Positions 45,244 through 53,224 of a stretch of 64,000 nt of DNA are shown here, in pieces. The stretch comes from Paracoccaceae bacterium (lineage in GTDB: Bacteria; Pseudomonadota; Alphaproteobacteria; Rhodobacterales; Rhodobacteraceae). The position numbers and the translations under genes are program-made. The stretch lies in NCBI GenBank assembly GCA_018607905.1, contig JABBAP010000067.1, positions 22,718 to 86,717 on the forward strand, given 5' to 3'. Within the stretch, counting starts at the first letter, position 1; the number at the start of each line of letters is the position of its first letter. The notes under the pieces were generated by a model that was not told the origin of the DNA, searched no databases, and saw nothing but the letters and a program-made list of their open reading frames with translations.

Positions 45244-45561
45244 TCAGAATTTTTTGCAGTCGATAAAGCCTTCGCTTTCCAAATACTCTCCAAAATCGAG
45301 GGAAACGGCGTCTTTCATCTGAATGGCGAGATTGAGCAGTGCAGCCGTTACTCTGGTGCGATCATATTCATCTTGGCATCTGTATTTGGTCGACCAATCG
45401 CTCCAGCGAATGTTAAAAACGGTCAACTTGCCGTTTTCACGATAAAAATACCCGCGCACGTCGTCTCTTGCTACGATGTAGCGTTCGTTGATGACAATCA
45501 GGTCTGCTGCCGCGCTTGAGGCGCATAGTGCAAAGGCAATCGACAGAAGCGTCAGTTTCAT
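45244..45561 (-). CDS. Small secreted hypothetical protein
   Basis: 105 aa with a clear Sec signal peptide (MKLTLLSIAFALCASSAAA, cleavage about 19/20). The mature part has two Cys (CQDEYD and C-terminal DCKKF) that could form a disulfide. The family is not recognised. The ATG (45561) is preceded on the minus strand by AAGGAACGACACCT. Convergent with the GFA gene. Confidence 0.7.
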   Translation of the reverse strand: MKLTLLSIAFALCASSAAADLIVINERYIVARDDVRGYFYRENGKLTVFNIRWSDWSTKYRCQDEYDRTRVTAALLNLAIQMKDAVSLDFGEYLESEGFIDCKKF

Positions 45562-45980
45562 AGGTGTCGTTCCTTCCTAATGCAGATGCGCCCATACAGG
45601 CGGCAAGGGCTGTCGTTCTTTAGGTAGGATAGACGTGAATGCTGATCATCACAATCAACGCGGCTAGGGTCGGCAAAACCCTGCCGCACGGATACGTTCG
45701 TTCGAGATTGCGGCAGAGGTTTTGGCGGGGATGTGTGTGGGGTAGGGGGAGTGGATGGATAATTGATGGCGATAGTATGTTGGTTGTCGGCTGTGTAGGA
45801 CGACGAAGACATTCGCTCAGGTCTGTTGAATGTCGGCATTTTAGAGGTTAGGTCGGCCGTTGGTGACATCACGGTGAGCTCGTCGCCTGCTGTAGTCTCC
45901 TCGCATTTTTTGCTCGTTGTGGTTTTCTGACAAATACTGGATTGAAATCCATTCTAGGTAGTTCATGATGTAAAAAAATA
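45562..45980. other. 419-bp region without an intact gene
   Basis: Between the small secreted gene and the Imm11 gene. It contains the LLM remnant (45683-45745) and otherwise no coding frame with homology. The minus-strand frame 45558-45872 (104 aa) is low-complexity Ser/Pro/Thr and is rejected. Base composition becomes more A/T-rich towards 45960. Confidence 0.6.
45683..45745 (+). pseudogene. 3' remnant of a second LLM oxidoreductase gene
   Basis: The frame reads [20 protein letters not shown] and then TAG. It matches the last codons of the LLM gene at 44653-44706. 45 of 54 bases are identical, and in the first 14 codons all four differences are synonymous. The rest of the gene is missing upstream. 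So this is the tail of a diverged LLM copy, about 1 kb after the intact one. Confidence 0.85.
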
Positions 45981-46628
45981 ATGGGGGTTGAGTTGGTTTA
46001 TTACGTTTCAGAGGATTTAAAGGTTCCGCTGCAGTTGCCCGGGGAATTTCCCGGATGGGGCGGCGAAAGGCCAGAGCCCGGAACGGAGGCGTTCCAAGAG
46101 TATATTAGGCCTTTGGTAGAAGCAGGAACTGCTCTTAAAAAAGGAAGAAGGATTGTCATACCGCAAGAAGTTCCTGCAGTTTGTCGATTGCTACAACGTC
46201 GAGTTCCGCTACCCGGGGCATTCCGTACGAGGGATGGCATCCAGATTGTCCAAGACCCGGTTCGAAAGATCATCGAGGATTTCGATCCCAGCGCTCACCA
46301 GTTCTTGCCGATTGAAGTTCTACAGCCGAACAAACAGGTGCATGAGGTGCCATGCTTCATCATGAATGTAACTGCGCGACAGGATAGCATTATTGATGAG
46401 TTATCAAGGGTTGGGAAATACACTTCCAAGACCCTTTCTAACGAAGAAATGCGAGTGTCTTATTTGTACAAAGATGTCACCGTTGATCTTTCAAAAACCA
46501 CAAAATACCATCTTTGGCGTGAAGCCCGTTACCCTGGGTCACTTCTTTTGTCAGATGAGCTTTGGCAGGCATTCAAAGATGCGGACGTGAAGTTCATGCC
46601 GAGCTGGAAAACAAAAACCAAAAAGTAA
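45981..46628 (+). CDS. Imm11-family (DUF1629) immunity-like protein
   Basis: 215 aa. The central and C-terminal parts fit the Imm11 immunity family: IQIVQDPVRKIIEDFDPSAHQFLPIEVL (in part), then CFIMNVTARQDSI, and near the end KYHLWREARYPGSLLLSDELWQAFKDADVKF (in part, the typical S-D-x-L-x-x-A-x-x-x-A end). These usually protect against a polymorphic toxin of a neighbouring gene. No toxin, VgrG, PAAR or secretion gene is visible within 10 kb, so it is an orphan. Codon use is more A/T-rich than neighbours (AAA, AGA, ATA), suggesting transfer. ATG 45981 has no strong ribosome-binding site. Confidence 0.85.
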   Translation: MGVELVYYVSEDLKVPLQLPGEFPGWGGERPEPGTEAFQEYIRPLVEAGTALKKGRRIVIPQEVPAVCRLLQRRVPLPGAFRTRDGIQIVQDPVRKIIEDFDPSAHQFLPIEVLQPNKQVHEVPCFIMNVTARQDSIIDELSRVGKYTSKTLSNEEMRVSYLYKDVTVDLSKTTKYHLWREARYPGSLLLSDELWQAFKDADVKFMPSWKTKTKK

Positions 46629-46758
46629 TTCCAAGAAAATACAATAAAGCGGGGTGTAGTTTGATGCATGACTTCAATGCCCAGCGAATGCTCTCTATTG
46701 CGAAACAACATGACAAAAAGGGCGGCGAGCTCAAACCAGTCATTCCAAAACTATTTCC

Positions 46759-47721
46759 TCACTCCACCTTTATCACGACCTTGCCCGTTGCTTTACGGGC
46801 GCGCAGGAGGTCTAGGCCTTTTTGGGTTTCGGCGAGGGGGAGGACGTGGCTGACGTGGGGTTTGATTTTGCCGGTGTCGTACCAGTTTAGCAATGTGGCG
46901 AGGCTGTCGGCGAGGACTTTGGGGTTCACTTTGGAATAGCCGCCCCAGTAATAGCCGATCACCGTAAGGTTTTTCACCAGCAGGTGGTTGGCGGGGATTT
47001 GGGGCACGCTGCCAGAGGCAAAGCCGAGCGGGATGAGGCGGCCGTCTGGGTTGGTGGCCCGCATGGCGGCGGTGAATTGATCGCCGCCCACCGGATCGTA
47101 CACAACATCTGCACCGCCAAGGGCTTTGACCGTTTCGCGCAGGTCGGTGGTTTCGGAATTGATCAGGTGATCTGCCCCTGCTTGCCGCGCGATTTCGAGT
47201 TTTTCTGCATTGCGGGCGACGGCGATCACTTCGGCGCCCATGAGTTTGCCAAGTTCCACCGCCGTGAGCCCAACGCCGCCCGATGCGCCAAGGACAAGCA
47301 GGCGTTCTTTGGGTTGCAGGCGGGCGCGGTAATCAAGCGCGAGGTGCGCGGTGCCGTAGCCCACGGGAAAGGCGGCGGCGTCGATCATATCCATGCTGTC
47401 TGGGATCGGCAGGCAAATGTCGGCGGGGATGGCGGCGTATTCTGCCAATCCATCAAATCCTGTGTAGGAAATGATGCGCTGCCCGACGGATAATGTGGTT
47501 ACATCTGCGCCAATTTTTTCGACTGTGCCCGATAATTCCATGCCAAGGGTGAACGGCAGGGCTGGTTTTTCCTGATAGGTGCCTTTGACAAGCAGCAAAT
47601 CACCAAAATTCAGCGCGCAGGCGGCGACGCGAACCAGCACCTGATCGGGGGCGATTTCGGGTATCGCAATATCGCGCAATTCGACGGTCTTGTCGTAATT
47701 TGTTACTTGAATCGCCTGCAT
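46759..47721 (-). CDS. Zinc-free medium-chain quinone oxidoreductase
   Basis: 320 aa, NADPH:quinone oxidoreductase-like MDR. GroES-like N-terminus (ACALNFGDLLLVKGTYQEKP (in part), GMELSGTVEKIG), then the Rossmann motif LVLGASGGVGLTAVELGKLMGAEVIAVAR (in part). The zinc-ligand cysteines of alcohol dehydrogenases are absent. ATG 47721 has AAGGAAG 6 bases upstream, better than ATG 47736. Single gene. Confidence 0.93.
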   Translation of the reverse strand: MQAIQVTNYDKTVELRDIAIPEIAPDQVLVRVAACALNFGDLLLVKGTYQEKPALPFTLGMELSGTVEKIGADVTTLSVGQRIISYTGFDGLAEYAAIPADICLPIPDSMDMIDAAAFPVGYGTAHLALDYRARLQPKERLLVLGASGGVGLTAVELGKLMGAEVIAVARNAEKLEIARQAGADHLINSETTDLRETVKALGGADVVYDPVGGDQFTAAMRATNPDGRLIPLGFASGSVPQIPANHLLVKNLTVIGYYWGGYSKVNPKVLADSLATLLNWYDTGKIKPHVSHVLPLAETQKGLDLLRARKATGKVVIKVE

Positions 47722-48075
47722 CACAACTTCCTTCATGTTTGTTTGGTTGAGTTTTTCTTAATCTTGCTTCTGAAAAGTCAGTAATTATCAAATAATGAGA
47801 CTTCAGATTTCAAAAATGAGCGAAAATCTTTGCAAAATGCAAAAAAATGCAAAAAAATTCGATATTTCCAGAACATGTTAAATGATCACCTTCAGATTGA
47901 AGCGGATTTCAGTTACCCTCGTATTAAGAAATTTAATTCTTCAGAATATACACCGCGTTAGTTCCCTCGGAACTCTGTATTTTTTTTAACCGTTTGAAAC
48001 ACAGAGTTCAATCTTGGGATGGGTCTATTTGCACCCGAAAAATGGCCGATTTGGCCACTGAAATGGAGTAAACCG
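47722..48075. promoter_or_regulatory. 354-bp gap upstream of the XRE gene
   Basis: No gene. It holds A-tract repeats TGCAAAA (47831), TGCAAAAAAA (47838 and 47848), and an 8-bp inverted repeat AACTCTGT (47971-47978) / ACAGAGTT (48001-48008) just before the XRE gene. The region is A/T-rich and likely contains promoters of both divergent genes and the XRE autoregulatory sites. Confidence 0.5.
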
Positions 48076-48465
48076 ATGAAACATCCTGTGGATATTCATG
48101 TCGGAAAACGAATACGGCACCGTCGGTGGATGTTGGGCGTCACCCAGCAGCAATTGGGCGACAAAGTTGGGATCAAATTCCAGCAAATTCAGAAATACGA
48201 AACAGGCATGAATCGGGTAAGCGCGTCGCGTTTATGGGATATCGCCGAAGCCTTGGATGTGCCTGTCAGCTTTTTCTTTGAGGGCTTTGAGGCGAACGTA
48301 ACTGATTCTGACACGGTGGTTTCACCTGTTGCGCCGAAATCGATGCAAGGCGATCTGCTTTCGGACAAAGAGGCGTTGGATCTGGTGCGTTCGTATTATG
48401 CCATTCCAGAAAACCAACGGCGCAAGTTGTTTGATTTGGCGCGGGTTTTATCCGCGACGAATTGA
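48076..48465 (+). CDS. XRE/HTH_3 family regulator (PraR-like)
   Basis: 129 aa. HTH at about residues 11-60: VGKRIRHRRWMLGVTQQQLGDKVGIKFQQIQKYETGMNRVS (in part), the widespread alphaproteobacterial type also found in PraR. C-terminal half (SDKEALDLVRSYYAIPENQRRKLFDLARVL, in part) is a helical tail. ATG 48076 is preceded by AAATGGAGTAAACCG. The upstream frame to 48019 is unlikely. Confidence 0.92.
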   Translation: MKHPVDIHVGKRIRHRRWMLGVTQQQLGDKVGIKFQQIQKYETGMNRVSASRLWDIAEALDVPVSFFFEGFEANVTDSDTVVSPVAPKSMQGDLLSDKEALDLVRSYYAIPENQRRKLFDLARVLSATN

Positions 48466-48523
48466 TCCCGCGGCTTGGATGTGAGACATCGGTTAAGTGA
48501 CCTTAACCGATGGACTGCCCCCA

Positions 48524-49336
48524 ATGACGAAACACGCCGATCTTTCCCCATCTTTGCAATCTGAACTTTTGGCTGTCGCCCATGCTTTGGCGGATGCGGC
48601 GCGACCGATTGCGTTGCAGTATTTTCGCAAGGGCGGGCAAGGGATTGAGAACAAACTGGCGCAGGATTTCGACCCTGTGACAGTTGCGGATCGCGCGATT
48701 GAACGTGCCATGCGCGAGATTTTGGCGGCGCGACGCCCGGAAGACGGTATTTTTGGCGAAGAATACGGCCAGCACGCGGGCACCAGCGGCTTGGTTTGGG
48801 TGTTGGACCCGATTGACGGCACGCGAGGGTTTATTTCGGGCACGCCCACTTGGGGTGTTTTGATCGCGGTGGGCCCTGAAAGCGGGCCGAAGATCGGCAT
48901 GATTGATCAGCCGTTTACCGGCGAGCGGTTTATCGGCACGCCGAGTGGGGCCGAATGGCAACGCGGTGATGAGGTGAGCGCGCTAAACGTGCGGCCTTGC
49001 GCAACATTGGCGGAGGCGACGTTGTTTAGCACATTTCCAGAGGTTGGCACGGTTGAGGAGCGATTGGCGTTTGAGCGGGTGCGCGACCAAGTGCGCCTGA
49101 CGCGGTATGGGACGGATTGCTATGCCTATGGGTTGTTGGCGGCAGGGCAGGTGGATTTGGTGATTGAGGCCAGTTTAAATGCCTATGACATCCAAGGGCC
49201 AATTGCGGTTGTGCAGGCCGCTGGCGGGATTGTCACGGATTGGACTGGCGGGCCAGCCCACGCGGGTGGGCAGGCGATTGCGGCAGGTGACGCGCGGATG
49301 CACGCCGCAGCGTTGGCGTTATTGCAGCAAAGCTAG
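48524..49336 (+). CDS. hisN: Inositol monophosphatase family protein, HisN-type histidinol phosphatase
   Basis: 270 aa. Metal-binding motifs: DFDPVTVADRAIE, GEEYG, WVLDPIDGTRGFISGTPTWG (in part) and YDIQGPIAVVQAAGGIVTDWTG (in part). The long alphaproteobacterial form with RxxDGIFGEEYG fits histidinol-phosphatase. Other IMP-family substrates are possible. ATG 48524 is used. The stop shares CTAG (49333-49336) with the convergent DUF1467 gene. Confidence 0.88.
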   Translation: MTKHADLSPSLQSELLAVAHALADAARPIALQYFRKGGQGIENKLAQDFDPVTVADRAIERAMREILAARRPEDGIFGEEYGQHAGTSGLVWVLDPIDGTRGFISGTPTWGVLIAVGPESGPKIGMIDQPFTGERFIGTPSGAEWQRGDEVSALNVRPCATLAEATLFSTFPEVGTVEERLAFERVRDQVRLTRYGTDCYAYGLLAAGQVDLVIEASLNAYDIQGPIAVVQAAGGIVTDWTGGPAHAGGQAIAAGDARMHAAALALLQQS

Positions 49337-49602
49337 GGTTTTATCGAGTCTAGTATGTTCAAGGATTCGATGGGGATAACGCCCGTTTTGATCACGTAGA
49401 CAAGCCCTGCCCAAATCACGACAGACACGCAGGTTACGATGAACGCGCGTTTGCCCAATTGCGGGTTTGCAGGGGCCGAGGGCGAGGTGCCTGGTACCAC
49501 GTCGCCGGTTTCTTTTTGGCTGGGTTGATACAGTGGCAGCACGATAAACAGGACCATAAACCAGACGACTGCGAAGAGAACGATTGCGGCACCGATAGTC
49601 AT
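49333..49602 (-). CDS. DUF1467 membrane protein
   Basis: 89 aa with two transmembrane helices (TIGAAIVLFAVVWFMVLFIVLP and AFIVTCVSVVIWAGLVYVIK, in part), matching DUF1467, found beside mce in Rhodobacterales. It starts directly at the mce stop (TAA then ATG). Its function is unknown. Confidence 0.9.
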   Translation of the reverse strand: MTIGAAIVLFAVVWFMVLFIVLPLYQPSQKETGDVVPGTSPSAPANPQLGKRAFIVTCVSVVIWAGLVYVIKTGVIPIESLNILDSIKP

Positions 49603-50007
49603 TTACACTTGCTCCAATTCAACCAGCGTTCCCGTGAAATCTTTGGGATGTAGGAATAACACGGGTTTGCCGTGCGCACCGATTTTCGGCTCGCCTGTGC
49701 CCAAAACCCGCGCGCCCGTGGCTTGTAATTTATCGCGGGCCGCGATGATATCGTCCACTTCGTAACAGATGTGATGAATGCCGCCCGATGGATTTTTATC
49801 GAGAAACCCTTGGATCGGAGAGTTTTCACCAAGGGGATGCAGCAATTCGATCTTGGTGTTTGGCAGTTCGATAAACACAACGGTGACGCCGTGATCGGGT
49901 TCGTCTTGGGGCGGGTTCACATGGGCACCAAGCGTATCGCGGTACTGCGCAATGGCAATATCCAGATCGGGAACGGCGATGGCAACGTGGTTCAAGCGTC
50001 CAATCAT
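49603..50007 (-). CDS. mce: Methylmalonyl-CoA epimerase
   Basis: 134 aa vicinal-oxygen-chelate protein that converts (S)- to (R)-methylmalonyl-CoA in propionyl-CoA catabolism. Metal ligand pattern GRLNHVAIAVPDLDIA (His), KIELLHPL and GGIHHICYEVDD (His), and VLFLHPKDFTGTLVELEQ (Glu) are all in place. ATG 50007 starts the family N-terminus. Operon partner of DUF1467. Confidence 0.94.
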   Translation of the reverse strand: MIGRLNHVAIAVPDLDIAIAQYRDTLGAHVNPPQDEPDHGVTVVFIELPNTKIELLHPLGENSPIQGFLDKNPSGGIHHICYEVDDIIAARDKLQATGARVLGTGEPKIGAHGKPVLFLHPKDFTGTLVELEQV

Positions 50008-50195
50008 GGAACGGCTCCTTTGGCTGAGTTGCCCTAGATATGGGGTGGTACAGATCATTTGGCAACGCGACAAAGCGTGACAGCGCGCATTAGAAAAGAG
50101 TTTTAGGTAAATCTCGATTAAATGCGAAATCTTAGTACCATGTTAAGTTTGGTGGCGTTGCATGGGGGTCTAATGTCTGTTCAAGGAATCATGTT

Positions 50196-50942
50196 ATGCC
50201 AATCGAACTAGATCCATTTTCTGCGCCCATTTCGAAACGTCGCCCGTTGTTGGGTGTTACGATTCTACTGATAGAGGACAGTCGGTTCTGTTCTGAAGCG
50301 GTGCGATTGATGACAATGCGCACCGGTGCGCGATTGCGACGGGCCGATTGTGTGCGCTCTGCCCATAAACATCTGGCGATGTACCGCCCCGATTTGGTGA
50401 TTGTTGATGTTGGTCTGCCCGATGGATCAGGCGTCGATCTGATTGCAGAGCTGCATGGCCAAGATTTCGCGACCCTAGCGATTAGTGGAAGCGTGAACGA
50501 GGAAACCAGATCTGATGTGATGGCTGCTGGGGCCAATGGTTTTTTGCCAAAACCTATTGGAAACATAGCACAATTTCAAGAAGCAATCATTGCGTCCATC
50601 AAAGGCAATACAACAATGCCAGGGTTCGCACCAAGCATTGTGAGCGAGCAACCAGAGCTGGATCAGCGGGCGTTGGTCGATGATTTGGACCATATCCGTG
50701 ATGTCCTTGCCGAAGCATTACCGCAAAAAGATATGGGTCAGGTTGAATATTGCGCGCAATTTGTCGCCAGCATTGCGCGAACCGCACAAGACCAAGAGTT
50801 GCTCAGCGGCGCGGCTGCGTTTTTCAAGCGGATTGAACATGGGGATGCTGGGATGCGGGACGGCGAAACCATTCTGGAAGTGGTGCAGAAAAAACTGGAT
50901 GGCATCCCGAAAGATGTGATTGGCACAAAGAACGTCGCCTAA
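50196..50942 (+). CDS. Response regulator receiver-domain protein
   Basis: 248 aa. Receiver domain at about residues 18-125 with phospho-acceptor Asp71 (DLVIVDVGLPDGSG) and Lys in FLPKPI. The C-terminal 120 aa have no DNA-binding motif; they are helical (LDHIRDVLAEALPQK, AFFKRIEHGD) and unrecognised. The partner kinase is not adjacent. The 120-bp upstream gap is free of genes. Confidence 0.88.
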   Translation: MPIELDPFSAPISKRRPLLGVTILLIEDSRFCSEAVRLMTMRTGARLRRADCVRSAHKHLAMYRPDLVIVDVGLPDGSGVDLIAELHGQDFATLAISGSVNEETRSDVMAAGANGFLPKPIGNIAQFQEAIIASIKGNTTMPGFAPSIVSEQPELDQRALVDDLDHIRDVLAEALPQKDMGQVEYCAQFVASIARTAQDQELLSGAAAFFKRIEHGDAGMRDGETILEVVQKKLDGIPKDVIGTKNVA

Positions 50943-51027
50943 CACAGCAAGGTGAAGATGCGTTTGCGACGTGCGTCGTATTAGCATGTCGGAAAAGGGC
51001 TGGTTTTAGCCCCCCGAATCGCTGTTA

Positions 51028-52107
51028 ATGCGAGCCATGAAATGTATACAAAATCCCCTGCGCGGCACTGGTATGCCCGCGCAAGACGGTTTGGCAAAAG
51101 GCGAGATTACCGCTGATGCCAGCCTCGTTGCGTCCCTTTTGACGCATTGTCCTGCACATGCAGAAACGCCTTTGGTGTCTGTCCCTGATTTGGCGGCTGA
51201 TCTTGGCGTTAGCTCTGTTCACATCAAAGACGAACGCGGCCGCATGGGGCTGGGCAGTTTTAAGGCGCTGGGCGCTGCGTTTTCGATCGCAAAAGCGGCC
51301 TATCAGAAAATTGGCGAGGCAGTTTCTGACCCTGCGGTTGCGGCAACTGCGTTGAATGGCACCACGTTCGTGACATCAAGCGCGGGAAACCACGGATTAT
51401 CTGTGGCTGCTGGGGCCAATATTTTTGGGGCCAAAGCGGTGATTTATCTGTCTGTGCACGTGCCAACAGGATTTGCGGATCGGTTGCGCGCAATGGGCGC
51501 TGATGTTGTGATTGCGGGTGACGATTACGAGGCCAGCATGGCCGCCGCAATGGACGCGGCGAAAGACAATGGCTGGCAGTTGTTATCTGACAGCACATGG
51601 GTCGAAGACACATCTGGGCGCGATATCATGGAAGGATATCTGGCACTGTGCGAAGAAATGATCGAGCAATACGGCGACGCGCCGAGCCATATTTATTTGC
51701 AAGCGGGTGTTGGCGGATTGGCGTCAGCGGTTGCGATTGCAGCGCGCAAAGCATGGGGCGATGCGCCCCATATTACTGTGGTGGAGCCAACGGCGGCCCC
51801 CGCGTTGCAGGCAAGTATTGAACAGGGAAAACCAGCGCTTACGGTTGGGCCGACATCAAATATGGGTCGGTTGGATTGCAAAGAGCCATCCCATTTGGCG
51901 CTCAAGGCATTGGCACGGGATGCGGATGCGTTTTTGACCTTGGATGATGCCTATGTTGCGGCTGAAATTGCACGCCTAGAAGCATATGATTTGGCAACTT
52001 CACCGTCTGGTGGGGCTGGGTTTGCCGCACTTGTTGCGCAAGCTGATGATCTGGGGCCAGATGCGCGGGTTCTGTTGGTTCTGTCCGAGGGCCCATCGGA
52101 TGACTGA
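51028..52107 (+). CDS. PLP-dependent enzyme, diaminopropionate ammonia-lyase like
   Basis: Fold-type II PLP enzyme of 359 aa. PLP Lys79 lies in KDERGRMGLGSFKALGAAFS, the DpaL-type motif. The phosphate loop is the Gly-rich QAGVGGLASA, and SSAGNHGLSVAAGA binds the cofactor ring. It is shorter than typical DpaL (about 400). ATG 51028 or 51037 are possible starts. It overlaps the M24 gene by 8 bp. Substrate may be a diaminopropionate or another hydroxy/amino acid. Confidence 0.88.
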   Translation: MRAMKCIQNPLRGTGMPAQDGLAKGEITADASLVASLLTHCPAHAETPLVSVPDLAADLGVSSVHIKDERGRMGLGSFKALGAAFSIAKAAYQKIGEAVSDPAVAATALNGTTFVTSSAGNHGLSVAAGANIFGAKAVIYLSVHVPTGFADRLRAMGADVVIAGDDYEASMAAAMDAAKDNGWQLLSDSTWVEDTSGRDIMEGYLALCEEMIEQYGDAPSHIYLQAGVGGLASAVAIAARKAWGDAPHITVVEPTAAPALQASIEQGKPALTVGPTSNMGRLDCKEPSHLALKALARDADAFLTLDDAYVAAEIARLEAYDLATSPSGGAGFAALVAQADDLGPDARVLLVLSEGPSDD

Positions 52108-53224
52108 TTTCGCGACCTCGGAATTTGAGGAGCGGCTGGCGCGGGCGCAAGTCGCGATGGGTGCAGCGGGGCTCGATGCGCTGCTGCTCAACACCGAAGC
52201 AGAGGTGCGATATTTCACGGGATTTCGATCTTTGTTTTGGCAAAGCCCGACGCGCCCGTGGTTTGTGATTGTGCCCCAATCTGGCGAGGTTACTGCCGTG
52301 ATCCCGTCTATCGGTGCAGAATTGATGGGGCGGATGTGGGTGAACGATATTCGCACTTGGCCAAGCCCGCGCGGGACTGATGAGGGCGTGAGCCTGTTGA
52401 TTGAGGCGCTGGCTGGGTTTGATCGCATTGGCGTGCCGATGGGCGAAGAGGCGAGCCTACGCATGAGCCTGACAGATTTTCGCGATGTTGAAGCGCGGAT
52501 TTCGGGGCGATTTGAAGATTGTTCTAACCTGATCAAAGGCTTGCGGACCGTGAAATCGCCCGCTGAGATTGCGATTCTCCGCCAGATTTGTGCGATTGGA
52601 TCAAACGCTTTTGCGCGAATTTCGGATGCCGCGCGTGTGGGTGATCCGCTGGCCGAGGTGTTTCGAAAGTTCAAAATTACGCTGCTTGAGGAAGGCGCCG
52701 AGGAGGTTCCTTATCTGGTTGGCGGCGCGGGGCAAGGCGGTTACGGCGACGTGATTTCCCCCCCCGATCAGACCCCGCTGCAAGACGGCGATGTTTTGAT
52801 GCTGGATACGGGATCAACTTTGCAGGGGTATTTCTGCGATTTCGACCGCAATTTTGCGATTGGTCGCGCGCTGCCCGAAGCGGTTGATGCGCATCATCGG
52901 CTTTGGGATGTGACCGAGGCAGGATTTGAGGCTGCGCGTGCGGGTGTGAGTTGTTCGGAGTTGTTTGCAATCATGGCAAAGGGGCTCGGTGAGGGATCGG
53001 ATGTGGGGCGGATCGGTCACGGTTTAGGGATGCAACTGACCGAATGGCCGTCGATCGCGGCCCATGATCACACAGTTTTACAGGCCGGCATGGTGATGAC
53101 GCTGGAGCCGTCTTTGATGATTGATGACAATCGGATGATGGTGGTGGAAGAAAATATTCTGATCACCGATGGAGCGCCGGAAATGCTCACGACACGGGTG
53201 AAACGAGACATCGAGGTAATCTAA
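52100..53224 (+). CDS. M24 family aminopeptidase/ectoine-hydrolase-like protein
   Basis: 374 aa creatinase-like fold. N-terminal creatinase domain (LLNTEAEVRYFTGF, KGLRTVKSPAEIAILR) and C-terminal metal-binding domain: LMLDTGSTLQGYFCDFDRNFAIG (in part, two Asp), HGLGMQLTEWPSI (His), MTLEPSLM (Glu) and VEENILIT (Glu). So metal ligands are complete. It is related to ectoine hydrolase EutD/DoeA. It overlaps the genes on both sides (8 bp and 1 bp). Confidence 0.9.
   Translation: MTDFATSEFEERLARAQVAMGAAGLDALLLNTEAEVRYFTGFRSLFWQSPTRPWFVIVPQSGEVTAVIPSIGAELMGRMWVNDIRTWPSPRGTDEGVSLLIEALAGFDRIGVPMGEEASLRMSLTDFRDVEARISGRFEDCSNLIKGLRTVKSPAEIAILRQICAIGSNAFARISDAARVGDPLAEVFRKFKITLLEEGAEEVPYLVGGAGQGGYGDVISPPDQTPLQDGDVLMLDTGSTLQGYFCDFDRNFAIGRALPEAVDAHHRLWDVTEAGFEAARAGVSCSELFAIMAKGLGEGSDVGRIGHGLGMQLTEWPSIAAHDHTVLQAGMVMTLEPSLMIDDNRMMVVEENILITDGAPEMLTTRVKRDIEVI

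Noticed and set aside
45558..45872. 104-aa minus frame over the LLM remnant
   Set aside because: Low-complexity Ser/Pro/Thr sequence, no ribosome-binding site, and it covers the LLM remnant on the other strand.
46562..46939. 125-aa plus frame after the Imm11 gene
   Set aside because: Overlaps both the end of the Imm11 gene and the convergent quinone oxidoreductase; basic low-complexity sequence, no good start.
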